From NCBI GenBank assembly GCA_001017865.1, contig LATQ01000268.1, positions 1 through 21,544 on the forward strand: a stretch of 21,544 nt of DNA, written 5' to 3'. The stretch comes from Rhodococcus sp. IITR03 (GTDB lineage: Bacteria > Actinomycetota > Actinomycetes > Mycobacteriales > Mycobacteriaceae). Shown piece by piece: positions 1-8,671 of the stretch (its first letter is position 1; every line of letters begins with the position of its first letter). The notes beneath the pieces were generated by a model. It was not told the origin of the DNA. It searched no databases and saw only the letters and a list, made by a program, of their open reading frames with translations. The translations under genes and the position numbers were made by a program.

Positions 1-1265
1 GTGGAGCCGACGGTGGGGCTGACGGAGGAGCCGATGGCGGAGCGACGGCGGCAGCTGAGTGTGAGGACTCCTCGCACCGCACCCAGGACTCCGGCGTCGA
101 AACGGACGCCGGAGTCCTGGAAACCCGCCTGATCGACATCGGTCGAAAGAAGTTCGCGTCCGAGATCTGGGGGCGAGCACCACTGCTGACGCGTAGCGCC
201 GGGACATTCACCGACCTGTTCTCCGCCGAGGCGGTCGACGAACTCATCTCGCGTCGCGGACTCCGCACGCCCTTTCTTCGCGTCGCCAAGGACGGGACGA
301 CACTGCCGGACTCGTCGTTCACCTCCCCCGCCGGTGTCGGAGCGACCATCTCCGACCAACTCGACGACACGATGCTCTGGCGCAACCTTGCCGACGGTGC
401 CACCCTCGTCCTGCAGGCACTGCACCGCACGTGGGAACCGATCTCGCAGTTCGGCACCGCTCTGAGCGACGAACTCGGACACCCCGTCCAGGTCAACGCG
501 TACATCACTCCACCTCGGAACCAGGGGTTCAGCCACCACTACGACGTCCACGACGTCTTCGTCGTGCAGATCGAGGGAACCAAGAGATGGGTGATCCACG
601 AGCCCGTCCACCCGGCGCCGCTGCGCAATCAACCCTGGACCGATCACCGCGCCGCTGTCGCCCGAGCCGCGACAGAGCCTGCGTGCATCGACACCGTGCT
701 CGAACCCGGCGATTGCCTCTATCTACCGCGTGGCTGGATCCATGCCGCCGAGGCGCGAGGGGAGATCTCCATCCACCTCACCGTCGGCATCCACACGTGG
801 ACGCGCCACGCACTTGCGGAGCATCTGACCCGGGCAGCACTCGCTGCGCTCGGCGACGATCCCGAGATGCGCGACGCGCTGCCCATGGGGATCGATGACC
901 CGGAAGCCGAGATCGCTGCTGTTCGTGAGCATCTCATCGCCGTACTGGGCGAGGCGGACGTCACCTCCCTGTTCCGTCGTGCCCGGCGGGAGCAGGCCCG
1001 TCCGGCACCGCTGGGGCCGCTCGCCCAATTCGCCGCCGTCCACGATCTCGGCCCCGACACCACGGTGAAACTCCGCAGCGCACTGTATGCGCGCCTGGAA
1101 GGTTCACACCTGGTCACGCGTGTCGGCCGTGTCTCTGTGGCGGACGAGGAACTGCCGTCTGTCACGCGCCTGCTCGACGGCGGATCCCACCCGGCGAAAA
1201 CCCTCGGGACCGACCTGGTCGAACGGCTGTTGCGCGCAGGGATCCTCGTCCCCGCGGAACAGTGA
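1..1265 (+). CDS. JmjC/cupin-like 2-oxoglutarate oxygenase, 5' end outside window
   Basis: The reading frame is open from position 3 and has no start codon before the ATG at 372, so the gene begins left of the window. About 420 residues are visible. The N-terminal part is a Gly/Ala/Asp repeat (GADG units), probably a flexible linker. It is followed by a Cupin_4/JmjC-type fold: 'SHHYDVHDVFV' carries the HxD iron pair, and 'LPRGWIHAAEA' carries the distal histidine. The sequence after that is alpha-helical, as in the ROXA/NO66-like ribosomal oxygenases. Family members hydroxylate protein side chains (for example ribosomal protein residues) using Fe(II) and 2-oxoglutarate. The substrate here cannot be predicted, and a role in peptide modification is equally possible. 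The frame is intact to a TGA at 1263-1265. The next gene starts 9 bases later, so the two may be co-transcribed. Confidence 0.8.
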   Translation, partial: GADGGADGGADGGATAAAECEDSSHRTQDSGVETDAGVLETRLIDIGRKKFASEIWGRAPLLTRSAGTFTDLFSAEAVDELISRRGLRTPFLRVAKDGTTLPDSSFTSPAGVGATISDQLDDTMLWRNLADGATLVLQALHRTWEPISQFGTALSDELGHPVQVNAYITPPRNQGFSHHYDVHDVFVVQIEGTKRWVIHEPVHPAPLRNQPWTDHRAAVARAATEPACIDTVLEPGDCLYLPRGWIHAAEARGEISIHLTVGIHTWTRHALAEHLTRAALAALGDDPEMRDALPMGIDDPEAEIAAVREHLIAVLGEADVTSLFRRARREQARPAPLGPLAQFAAVHDLGPDTTVKLRSALYARLEGSHLVTRVGRVSVADEELPSVTRLLDGGSHPAKTLGTDLVERLLRAGILVPAEQ

Positions 1266-1274
1266 CGGTGCACT

Positions 1275-2167
1275 GTGGTCTCAGCCGAACGCTTCTTCTG
1301 CGCAGACAATGCCCGCCTGCGGGTGATCCGATGGCCGGCACGGCCCCGCGCGGATTCGCCTGGGTCCTCGTCGAATACCGGGCAGATGGCCGGTGAACGG
1401 GTTCGAGGGGCTCGAGCTCGACGCCGCGACCAAGACGGCCGTGTTCTCCGGCGCAGGCGGCCCGCGCACGCATACTGCTGGTCAAGCGCCCGGGCCGTCG
1501 CCGCCGCGGCGGACACGACCATTGGGCGGTGCTCCGCCGCGAGACCTCGGGCGCGGTGCGTCAGCAATGGGGAACGTGGGATCGCGAGGAGGATCTGACA
1601 CAGATCGTCACCGCCCTCGAGACTCCCGGCGACCTCGGTGGCCCCTCCGTCCTCCTGGTCTGCGCTCACGGTCACCACGACCCGTGCTGCGCCGTGCGTG
1701 GACGGCCGGTCGCGCGCGCCTTGGCCGAGCGCTGGCCCGACCAGGTCTGGGAATGCTCGCACGTAGGCGGAGACCGGTTCGCCGCCAATGTCGTCGTCGT
1801 ACCCGACGGTGTCTACTACGGCGGTCTCGACGCCGAGTCGTCCGTCCTCACGATCGAAGAACACTTCTTCGACCGGATCCACCACCGTCATCTACGCGGC
1901 TACACCGATATGTCGCCGCCTCAGCAGGCCGCGCTCGCTGCCACGCTCCGACGCTTCGGTCCGGCCGGGCGCAGTGATTACACAGTCGCAGAGAGTGCCC
2001 GCGAGGGTGATCTCTGGCGGATCCGGCTCGCCGGTCGTGCACCGCACCCGGAGCGTGTCGACGTCGAACTGCGGGCCCATCGCACTCCCCCGTGCCGATT
2101 GACCTGCCGTGGAGCGCCGACGGCTTCGGTCATGGTCTACGAACCCACCTCGGTCCGCACGCTGTGA
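1275..2167 (+). CDS. Sucrase/ferredoxin-like (thioredoxin-fold Fe-S) protein, frame broken near 1322, 1381 and 1450
   Basis: Read across three frame changes, the product is about 297 aa, the usual length of the actinobacterial sucrase/ferredoxin-like family (PF06999). The pieces join as N-terminal 'CADNARLR' (frame of 1275), then 'GDPMAGTAPRGFAWVLVEY', then 'RWPVNGFEGLELDAATK', then 'ARILLVKRPG' and 'HDHWAVLRRETSGAV' to the end. The C-terminal half has the family signature 'CAHGHHDPCCAVRGR', a cysteine-rich thioredoxin-like ferredoxin motif. The first two breaks are explained by one missing G in a GGG run (1321-1323 and 1380-1382). The third needs one extra base or two missing bases near 1450. 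The GTG at 1275 is the first start in frame after the upstream stop; its ribosome site is weak. The function is unknown beyond a likely Fe-S or redox role. It converges with the permease gene at 2198. Confidence 0.72.
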
Positions 2168-2197
2168 GCACACGGCCGCGCGGACGGCTTCAGGTCG

Positions 2198-3651
2198 TCA
2201 CCCCAGCTCTTCCTCTGCCTTCGCGAGGGCCGCGAACTCCTCGTCCGGGGAGTTCGCGACGAGGTGGTGACGGCTGTAGAGACCGAAGTAGGCCATGAAT
2301 GCCGCGAACGCGGCGAACGTCCACAGAGCCGCGACGGGATCGACGAGGAAGGTGGCCACCACAGCGGCCGCGGCGATCACCAGCGCGAACGAGATCGTAA
2401 CGACACCACCGGGCGTGCGGTACGGACGCGGCATCCCGGGCTCGCGCACGCGCAGCACGATGTGGCTGACCATCATGAGCACGTAGCTCACGGCGGCACC
2501 GAAGACCGCCATGTTGAGGAGCATCGCGCCCTCACCGGTCAGCGACAGGACGAAGCCGATCACGCCGGGCACGATCAACGCGAGTATGGGGGCCTTGCGC
2601 GAATTCGTCACCGACAGGCTCGTCGGCAGGTAGCCGGCGCGGGACAACGCGAAGGTCTGCCGCGAGTACGCGTACATGATGGAGAAGAAGCTGGCGATCA
2701 GCCCGGCGAGCCCGATGTAGTTGACGACCTTCGCCGCTGTCCCGTCACCCAGCGCCTCGACGAGCGGGTTGCCCGAGGTCGACAACCCCTCGGCACCCAA
2801 CGCACCGGTCGCGAGGAACAGCACCGTCGCTCCTGTCACCAGGAGCACCAGCATGCTGGAGATGATGCCGCGGGGCACGTTCTTCTCCGGCTCGCGCGCT
2901 TCCTCCGCAGCGAGAGGAACGCCCTCGATCGCCAGGAAGAACCAGATCGCGAACGGAACTGCGGCCCAGATACCGAAGTAGCCGAACGGCAGGAAGCCCG
3001 AGGCACCGACGGCATCGGTCGGCGTAATGTCCGTGAGATTGTCGGACTCGAACAGTCCCACCGCGGAGATCGCGAAGATCACGAGTCCGACGAGTGCGAT
3101 GGCGGTGATGACGAACATCGCCTTGAGCGCTTCGCCCGCACCGGTGAGGTGGATGCCGATGAAAATGGCATAGACAGCGAGGTAGATCCACCATCCGTCG
3201 GTGATCCCGAAGATGTTCAACGATTCGACATAACTGCCGATGAACGTCGCGATGGCCGCAGGGGCGATCGCGTACTCGATGAGAATGGCCGTGCCGGTGG
3301 CGAATCCACCCAGGGGCCGAGCGCGCGACGAGCGAAGGTGTATCCGCCCCCTGCGGCCGGAAGGGCCGACGACAATTCCGCCATCCCGAGCACCATCGCG
3401 AAATACATGCCCGCGATGACCACGCTGGCGATGAGCAGGCCGCCGAATCCACCTTCGGCGAGTCCGTTGTTCCATCCGGCGTAGTCACCGGAGATGACAT
3501 AACTGACACCGAGTCCTGCAAGGAGCACCCACCCTGCGGTTCCTTTACGCAGTGAACGTTTTTCGAGGTATTCGCTCTTCTCGGCGTGGAAGTCGGCGCC
3601 GTCGTGGTGCTTACGGGTTCCCGAACTCTTCGATGGTTCTACGACTGACAT
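2198..3651 (-). CDS. APC-superfamily permease, ethanolamine permease type, frame broken near 3310
   Basis: Two overlapping frames rejoin into one protein of about 484 aa. The N-terminal part (start ATG at 3651, with GGGAG a few bases upstream) runs through TM1-2 and 'GGGYTFARRALGPW'. The remainder continues as 'GGFATGTAILIEYAIAP' to the C-terminus. Adding one G to the minus-strand GGG at 3309-3311 restores 'ALGPWGGFATG'. About twelve hydrophobic segments follow the APC pattern. The 'AIEGVPLAAEEAREPEKNVPRG' region is the conserved helix 6-7 segment, and 'YAYSRQTFALSRAGYLP' is typical of the ethanolamine permease (Eat/2A0305) and amino-acid transporter branch. Likely cargo is ethanolamine or an amino acid. 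No ethanolamine-lyase genes are adjacent, so the substrate stays open. The long upstream region contains two inverted repeats that may regulate it. Confidence 0.78.
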
Positions 3652-3950
3652 TCCGTCTCCCTGAGGCGATCGGTTCGTACGGCGGCGTCACGCCGCGAGG
3701 TGGTGGAACGTCGCGCGAGCAGCGGCCGGCGTTCATGGGCTACCCCCTGGTCGTGGAAGTCGCGCAACGAGATGGAGTGCAGCCGTGTAACTCGGATGAT
3801 CCAGCATCCTCCCGGGCGAACAGGGTGTCTGTTCGTTTCTCGAGTATCGGAGAAGACTGTTGCAACTCTGTTGCGAGCCCGTAATGGAACGCGCGGTTAT
3901 GTAGCCTGCGGGCGGTCTTCTACCAACCGACGACACATGGAGGATTCGAA
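3652..3950. other. Divergent intergenic region with several inverted repeats
   Basis: This 299-bp gap separates the permease (minus) from the small membrane-protein gene (plus), and I see no credible gene in it. It holds three perfect inverted repeats: GCGGCG-TCA-CGCCGC at 3682-3696, CGAACAG-GGTGT-CTGTTCG at 3817-3835 and GCAAC-TCT-GTTGC at 3862-3874. A possible rightward promoter is TTGCAA (3860-3865), 16 bases, TAATGG (3882-3887), but the -10 is poor. The region probably carries the control elements of both flanking genes. Confidence 0.5.
3817..3835. promoter_or_regulatory. Candidate operator: 7-bp perfect inverted repeat, 5-bp spacer
   Basis: CGAACAG and CTGTTCG flank GGTGT. The arms are perfect and lie about 165 bp upstream of the permease start and 115 bp upstream of the small membrane-protein start. 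The size and spacing suit a dimeric repressor of the GntR or LacI kind. A short T-rich stretch follows (TTTCT), so a hairpin role cannot be excluded. No cognate regulator gene is adjacent. Confidence 0.35.
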
Positions 3951-4250
3951 GTGACTGCGCTGCTGTGGGCGGTAGCGATCGTGGCCGTGGCTGTGTTCGG
4001 ATGGGGCACATCGGTGGTGTACCGGGCTCATCGAAGTGTCGTGCGCCGATCCGAGGGTCCGCTATCGGACGCGGGGCGTACCCGGGTGAAGAAAGGGCGA
4101 AATGTTGCGGTTGTCGGACTGGTCGTCGGAGCTCCGAGCCTGGCGATCGCGCTCCTACCGACCATGGACAAGGTGGTCGTGGTGATCGTCGTTGCGCTGC
4201 TGATACCTGGCTTGTTCCATCTGACTCGTGAGACCCTCGCCTACCCGTGA
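3951..4250 (+). CDS. Small three-helix membrane protein, unknown function
   Basis: 99 aa from a GTG start preceded by GGAGG about eight bases upstream ('atggaggattcgaagtg'), which fixes the start. Three hydrophobic segments are visible. One is at residues 3-22 ('LLWAVAIVAVAVFGWGTSVV'). Two more, near residues 52-69 and 73-90, form a likely hairpin ('VGLVVGAPSLAIALLP' then 'VVVVIVVALLIPGLFHL'). The loop after helix 1 is basic (RAHRSVVRR, RTRVKKGR), which places it on the cytoplasmic side. I do not recognise a family. It stands alone between the permease promoter region and the VOC gene, with normal codon use for this DNA. Confidence 0.65.
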   Translation: MTALLWAVAIVAVAVFGWGTSVVYRAHRSVVRRSEGPLSDAGRTRVKKGRNVAVVGLVVGAPSLAIALLPTMDKVVVVIVVALLIPGLFHLTRETLAYP

Positions 4251-4375
4251 ACGAGCGCTGAGACTGCGAAGACGACCGTCAGCTGTCGGTGTCCACGTCC
4301 GTGGTAGCGAGAATCGATGCCCACCACCGACATTCGGTTCGACGACCGAGTGCGATATCGCGTCCGAAAATGCGG

Positions 4376-4404
4376 TTGCTCGTTCCGGCACTGCTCCCTA
4401 GGGT
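4376..4404 (+). promoter_or_regulatory. Possible promoter giving a near-leaderless mRNA for the VOC gene
   Basis: TTGCTC at 4376-4381 and TAGGGT at 4399-4404 are separated by exactly 17 bases. The -10 ends seven bases before the ATG at 4412, so transcription would begin at or next to the start codon. Leaderless mRNAs with a TANNNT box at this distance are common in actinobacteria. The AGGGTGG overlapping the -10 could alternatively serve as a ribosome site on a longer transcript. Confidence 0.35.
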
Positions 4405-4411
4405 GGCCCGC

Positions 4412-4846
4412 ATGGCATCGATCAGGCAGGTACAGGTCACGTTCGATTCCACCGAACCCGAGCGACTCGCGCACTTCTGGTGCGCTGTTCTCGGCTACGA
4501 GGTGCCCACGCCGCCCGACGGGTTCGCGACACGGACCGACTACGACGCAAGCCTGCCCGCAGAGTCGCAAGGACGCGCGTTCGTGTGCGCCGACCCGACC
4601 GGTGCCGGGCCACGGCTGCACTTCCAGCGAGTACCCGAAGAAAAGGTAGTGAAGAACCGGGTGCATCTCGACGTCCGCGTCGGGACAGGCTTGGAGGGTG
4701 ACGAACGCCTGTCTGCTCTGCAAGCCGAATCCGACCGGCTGGTCGCGCTCGGCGCTGCGCAGGTGAAGGTTCTGCATGCCGACGGCGTCGACGAGTCCTG
4801 CATCGTCATGCAGGACATCGAAGGCAACGAGTTCTGTCTGGACTGA
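4412..4846 (+). CDS. VOC-fold (glyoxalase-like) protein
   Basis: 144 aa starting at the ATG at 4412 ('MASIRQVQVTFDSTEPERLA'). The frame is open further upstream, but the codons before this ATG do not look like family sequence. The protein has the vicinal-oxygen-chelate pattern: 'ERLAHFWCAVLGYEV' near residues 16-30, then 'RLHFQRVPEEKVVKNRVHLDV' near 65-90 and the closing strand 'IVMQDIEGNEFCLD'. This matches the Glyoxalase_6-type actinobacterial proteins, most of which have no assigned substrate. Metal ligands are suggested by H82-V-H-L-D style residues and the late Glu, but I cannot name a reaction. It converges with the histidine kinase gene 42 bp downstream. Confidence 0.8.
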   Translation: MASIRQVQVTFDSTEPERLAHFWCAVLGYEVPTPPDGFATRTDYDASLPAESQGRAFVCADPTGAGPRLHFQRVPEEKVVKNRVHLDVRVGTGLEGDERLSALQAESDRLVALGAAQVKVLHADGVDESCIVMQDIEGNEFCLD

Positions 4847-4888
4847 AGGACGCGCGGCAACCGGTGGTGTCGCGATCGAGGAACGGCG

Positions 4889-6378
4889 CTACACACCTAC
4901 CGATGGCGTGCCACCGGCGATCGGAAGCCGCAGACGAACCTCGGTTCCCCGCGGCTCGTTCGGAGAGAACTCGATGTCGCCGCCGTGACGCTCGACGATG
5001 TGCTCCGACACGATCAAGCCGAGCCCGGAGCCGTCCTGCTTCGCGGAGAACGCCCCTGAGACGAGTTGATTTCGCGGGGCTCGTTCCATGCCTCGGCCTT
5101 CGTCGGCCACCCGGATGCATGCCCAGTCACCATCACGGCAGGTCGTGACCCTCAATTCCTTCGCCTCCGTTGTGGGCAGGACGATCTCGTCGATCGCGTT
5201 GAAGCACAGATTGATGATGACCTGACCGATCAACACGCTCTCCCCCTGCACAGGCAAGCTCTCGACGGTCCGATCGACCACCACCCGCACGCCCCGTTCA
5301 GCCGCGCGCAACCGAACGAAATACAGGCTCTCCTCCATCACGTCGTTGAGATCGATGGCCGACGACGTCGATTCGATGCGCCGCACATACCGTTTGACCG
5401 ACGCCACGATCTCCGCAGCACGGCTCAACTGCTTCTCCGCCATGTCCAGACCGTAGGAGAGTTGATCGCGGTCGAGAGTGCCACCGGCAACGCGCGTTTG
5501 GAGACCACGCAGGTAGTTCGACGACGCCGCCAATGGTTGCCCGAGTTCATGGGCCAGGATCATCGCCATGTCACCCATCGCGTTGTAGCGGCTCAGATAC
5601 TGCAGGTTCGCTACCTGGTATTCGTGGCGCTGCTCCAACTCGACGCGGTCGGTCACGTCCCGGATCACGAGCACCCGCGAGACCATGCCGTCGTGCACCA
5701 CGTCCTCGAGCTCACCGGCGAGCCAGGTGACGCGGCCGTCCGGCCTCTCGATCTTCTGCCGGATCTTCACCGATCCGGTGCCCGACGCCAGCTTCGACAC
5801 CACCTGCTCGGAATCCAGCGAGGGATCGCATCGCCCCAGGCCCTCGAGGTGGGCCCCCATCAACTGGTCGGTGGTCGAGCCGAACAACCGCGCCGCGAGT
5901 GGTGAGATGTCGTCGATGCAGTTGCCGTCGTCGAGCACCAGGATGCCGGCCGAGGTGTGCGTCATGATCCGCTGCAACGACTGCGACACCCAGCTGAGTT
6001 CCTGCTGGATCTCCACCTCCTCGGAAATGTTGCGGAACTCGACCATCACCACCGGACCGTCCTGGAACTGCACCAGGGACGCGTTGGCGTCGGTGAGGAA
6101 GTCCACCCCTCCTTGGTTCGATATTTCCACTGCCGCCGACTCGATCCATGTACGACCGCGGACTGCAGCCACGCCACTCCCAGGGCCCGGCGATACTGAC
6201 GTTCCTGACTGCTCATGTGGTGCGCTTTGAGCGGCCGCAACTCCTCGAGCGTGAAACCGAACATCCGGCACGCAGCGGGATTGGCCCACAGGATGTTCTT
6301 CGACGCAGCCTCGTGGATCAGGATGCCGGTCTGCGTTCGCTCCGCCATCGCCTGGAAGTCACGTCGGGTAGGGAACAT
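4889..6378 (-). CDS. Soluble two-PAS sensor histidine kinase, frame broken near 6156
   Basis: Restoring one G (minus strand, run at 6156-6157) joins 'RRALGVAWLQSA' to 'GRTWIESAAVEIS' and gives about 496 aa. The start ATG at 6378 has GGAGG eight bases upstream. Order: PAS 1 (residues about 8-125, 'GILIHEAASKNILWANPAACRMFGF' start), PAS 2 (about 140-245, ending 'VIRDVTDRVELEQRHEYQ'), H-box 'MAMILAHELGQPLAA' with the phospho-accepting His near 277, N-box 'NLCFNAIDEI' near 390, G1 'ADEGRGM' near 425 and G2 'GSGLGL' near 450. The H-box resembles FixL/StyS-type kinases, which pair with FixJ-type regulators such as the one at 12210-12866. There are no membrane segments, so it senses a cytoplasmic ligand or redox state through PAS. 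It is divergent from iacA, so control of the iac genes is inferred from position. In Paraburkholderia phytofirmans a two-component pair is also linked to the iac locus (recalled, not checked). Confidence 0.85.
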
Positions 6379-6541
6379 CGATCAACACCTCCGGGAGCAG
6401 GACGGTCCATCGTCCGACGAGCGACGTCGTCACCGCCATTAGGAATTACTTTATGGCCTCGGGAGAAAGTCCCGATACCGCCGTAACCGGCTCGTCCATA
6501 GCGTGTTCATCAGCGCGAACACGTACCGAAACGGAGACGGC
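6379..6541. promoter_or_regulatory. Divergent control region between the sensor kinase and iacA
   Basis: This 163-bp region must carry the promoters of both the kinase and the catabolic operon. It contains an AT-rich imperfect palindrome of 21 bp at 6436-6456, beginning CCATTAGG and ending CTTTATGG, with 7 of 10 base pairs symmetric. Three bases further on is a perfect inverted repeat TCGGGA-GAAAG-TCCCGA (6459-6475). Both are plausible binding sites for the FixJ-type regulator or another factor. The operon start is marked by GGAGACGGC before the ATG at 6542. Confidence 0.45.
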
Positions 6542-7714
6542 ATGACCATCCCCAGCACGACCGAACGGATCGAGGCAGCGCCGGCGGGTCCGGCGCGGGA
6601 TCGCGCGTTCGAGCACGCGCTCGAAGTGCTCCGCGACCGGCGCGACGAGTTCGACCAGCAACGCTTCGTACCCCCCGACTACATCGCATTGCTCAAACAG
6701 GCCGGACTGTACCGGGCATCCACGCCGGCACAGTTCGGTGGCGAACCGATGGCGCCGTCGTCCTTCATGCACCTCGTCGAACGGATCTCTGCGATCGATC
6801 CAGCCACGGGCTGGGTCGCCAGCTTCGGATCGTCGCTGGTGTACTTCTCCGCTCTCCCGGTCGCGACCCAGGCGAAGATTTACGCTGACGGCCCCGACAT
6901 CGCCTACGCCGGCGGCTTGTTCCCCATGCAGGAAGCCGAGAAGGTCGACGGTGGCTATCTGTGCAGCGGGCTGTGGCAGTTCGCGAGCGGCTGCCGAGGC
7001 GCCGACATCCTCGGGATCGGTCTCGCCGGCGGCCCGGACACCAACGGCATGCCTCTCACCGCGCTGGTGAATCCAGCGGACGTCGAGATCGTCGAGAACT
7101 GGGACGTGGCGGGCATGGCAGCCACCGGCTCGCACTCGATACGCGCTGACCAACTCTTCGTGCCCGAGGAGATGACCTTCGTCCGCGGCGGCGCACCGAA
7201 AGTCGACGAACCGATCACCCGCTACCCGATGCTTCCCTACGCAGCGCAGGTGCTCGCGGTGGTCACGCTCGGAGCAGCGCGCGGTGCCCTCGACTACGTG
7301 CAGGAGGTCGGTGCAGCGCGCTCCAGCATCACCGGCGGTGCCGCCAAGGGCAACCGTCCCGCCTACAAGATCGGTCTGGCCAGGGCCGAGGCCGATCTGC
7401 GGTCGGCACGTGCATTCTTCTACGAGGTCACCGACGAAGTGTGGAGTCTTGCGCTTGCGGGCGATCCGATCGCCGACGAACACAGGGCGATGCTCCGCTT
7501 GGCAGCGACACATGCCGCGCATGTCGGTCGCACCGTGGTGCTGTCGGCCTTCGATCTCGCCGGCACCGGCGCGATCTACGACAGTCATCCTCTCCAGCGA
7601 TATCTGCAGGATGCGCTCGTTCCTGCCCAGCACGCCATGTTGCAGACCAACACGTTCGAGGCCGCCGGTTCGATTCTGCTCGGTCTCGACGCCGATATCC
7701 CCAGCTTCCCCTGA
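6542..7714 (+). CDS. iacA: IacA-like flavin-dependent indole-3-acetate monooxygenase
   Basis: 390 aa, intact, with the acyl-CoA-dehydrogenase fold used by group D flavin monooxygenases (HsaA, HpaB, IacA). The N-terminal helical part includes 'YIALLKQAGLYRASTPAQFGG' and 'ISAIDPATGWVASFGSS'. The middle beta domain has 'GGYLCSGLWQFASGCRGAD' and 'WDVAGMAATGSHSI', and a C-terminal four-helix bundle follows. It lacks the acyl-CoA dehydrogenase catalytic context, as expected for an oxygenase that uses reduced flavin from a partner. In known iac clusters IacA hydroxylates the indole ring of IAA at C2, the first step. The start was chosen at ATG 6542 because GGAG lies just upstream; the frame opens 13 codons earlier without a ribosome site. 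The flavin reductase partner is encoded at 16143. Identification rests on fold plus the complete iac gene set around it. Confidence 0.85.
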   Translation: MTIPSTTERIEAAPAGPARDRAFEHALEVLRDRRDEFDQQRFVPPDYIALLKQAGLYRASTPAQFGGEPMAPSSFMHLVERISAIDPATGWVASFGSSLVYFSALPVATQAKIYADGPDIAYAGGLFPMQEAEKVDGGYLCSGLWQFASGCRGADILGIGLAGGPDTNGMPLTALVNPADVEIVENWDVAGMAATGSHSIRADQLFVPEEMTFVRGGAPKVDEPITRYPMLPYAAQVLAVVTLGAARGALDYVQEVGAARSSITGGAAKGNRPAYKIGLARAEADLRSARAFFYEVTDEVWSLALAGDPIADEHRAMLRLAATHAAHVGRTVVLSAFDLAGTGAIYDSHPLQRYLQDALVPAQHAMLQTNTFEAAGSILLGLDADIPSFP

Positions 7715-7770
7715 TCGCCTCTCCGACCGTGCGAGCCCGCAAGGCTCACCCGACCGAAAGGACACCTGTC

Positions 7771-8130
7771 GTGCCCGAACCATTGCGCACCTTGTTCTGC
7801 ATCGGCAACAACCAGAACTTCTTCGATCTCCCCAAGGCGGAGATCGGCCCGGTCTGGGTCGGCATCTCCACTATGCTCTCCGATCTCAAGCGCATGGACG
7901 GCGTCGACATCATCGGCACCTTCGACGACGACGCCCACATGGTCGGACCGTCCGATGGGTGGCCGTGGACGTGCTACGTCCTCGCCGACGTCAAAGACCA
8001 GGAGACAGTGAAGAACGCGTGCAACCTGTTGCGCACCACCATGATCGGTGAGTTTGCATTGTGGAGGTATTTCAAGATCGAAGCTCGTATGGGTCGTGAG
8101 CTGACCATTCGGGACGACGTGGACGTGTAG
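7771..8130 (+). CDS. iacB: IacB-like small protein of the iac cluster
   Basis: 119 aa from a GTG start with AAAGGA eight bases upstream. Sequence highlights are 'LFCIGNNQNFFDLPKAEIGPVWVGI' at the N-terminus, 'GWPWTCYVLADVKDQETVKNACNLLR' in the middle and 'LWRYFKIEARMGREL' near the end. It resembles the short IacB proteins that follow iacA in proteobacterial iac clusters. Their biochemical role is not firmly established and may lie in handling intermediates between IacA/IacE and IacH. The compact size with mixed beta strands and helices suggests a ferredoxin-like alpha-beta (dimeric barrel) fold, but that is inference. It sits 56 bp after iacA and ends two bases before the next gene, so it is clearly in the operon. 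Confidence 0.75.
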   Translation: MPEPLRTLFCIGNNQNFFDLPKAEIGPVWVGISTMLSDLKRMDGVDIIGTFDDDAHMVGPSDGWPWTCYVLADVKDQETVKNACNLLRTTMIGEFALWRYFKIEARMGRELTIRDDVDV

Positions 8131-8132
8131 AC

Positions 8133-8630
8133 GTGACCGACATGTCGGACCGACTGTCCGCGCTCGAAGTCAAGGACGCTGCCCGGCTATGCCTGATGCG
8201 CTACATGGACCTGTGCGACGTCCCCGGTTCCCTGGAGCATCCCGAACAGATCGGCGCGCTGTTCACCGGCAATGCGACTTGGGAAGGCATCGGATCGGAG
8301 TACACAGGCAAGTTCGGGATCGCTCACGGGCGCGAGGACATCGTCGCTCTGGTCTCTCGATATCTTCCACCAGCCGAACATTTCGTTCGCAACACGCATC
8401 TGCTCGGCAGCGAACGGATCCGGGTCGAGCGCGACAGTGCTCACGGTCGATGGATCATGCAACAACTGTCGCTGTACACGGACGGCACGGCCGAACTGCT
8501 GTGTGCCCGACTCGAGATCGATTTCGAGATCACCCGCTCGGCGGACATCACGGCCCGCATACACCGATTCCGCACCCAGCGCATGTTCGCGGCACCCCTA
8601 CCCATCGACGCGATGAGTCATCTGCACTGA
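8133..8630 (+). CDS. iacI: IacI-like SnoaL/NTF2-fold protein
   Basis: 165 aa from a GTG at 8133, or 162 aa from the ATG at 8142. Neither has a strong ribosome site, and coupling to iacB (stop at 8128-8130) is likely. The pattern is that of NTF2-like (SnoaL) cone-shaped proteins: an N-terminal helix 'ALEVKDAARLCLMRYMDLCD', then 'LFTGNATWEGIGSEYTGKFGIAHGREDI', 'AEHFVRNTHLLGSERI' and C-terminal strands 'LLCARLEIDFEI' and 'ARIHRFRTQRMF'. IacI is a conserved iac-cluster protein of this kind without a settled reaction. A role in one of the hydration or ring-opening steps is possible. Position between iacB and iacC supports the name more than any catalytic motif. Confidence 0.72.
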   Translation: MTDMSDRLSALEVKDAARLCLMRYMDLCDVPGSLEHPEQIGALFTGNATWEGIGSEYTGKFGIAHGREDIVALVSRYLPPAEHFVRNTHLLGSERIRVERDSAHGRWIMQQLSLYTDGTAELLCARLEIDFEITRSADITARIHRFRTQRMFAAPLPIDAMSHLH

Positions 8631-8671
8631 TGCGGACACCCGCACGTGACGAGTTCGAAGGAAGCAAACAC

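Noticed and set aside
719..1891. A 390-codon minus-strand open frame spanning two plus-strand genes
   Set aside because: It crosses the end of the JmjC gene and the sucrase/ferredoxin-like gene, and its protein is Arg/Ser/Ala-rich without a domain.
2264..3484. A plus-strand open frame of 406 codons opposite the permease
   Set aside because: The product is a charged, low-complexity sequence produced by reading a membrane protein gene backwards.
5066..5905. A plus-strand open frame of 279 codons opposite the histidine kinase
   Set aside because: His/Arg/Leu-rich antisense sequence with no domain; the kinase boxes on the minus strand are unmistakable.
6446..7783. A 445-codon minus-strand open frame opposite iacA
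   Set aside because: It mirrors iacA codon structure, has no recognisable domain and overlaps the regulatory region; iacA has clear family motifs.
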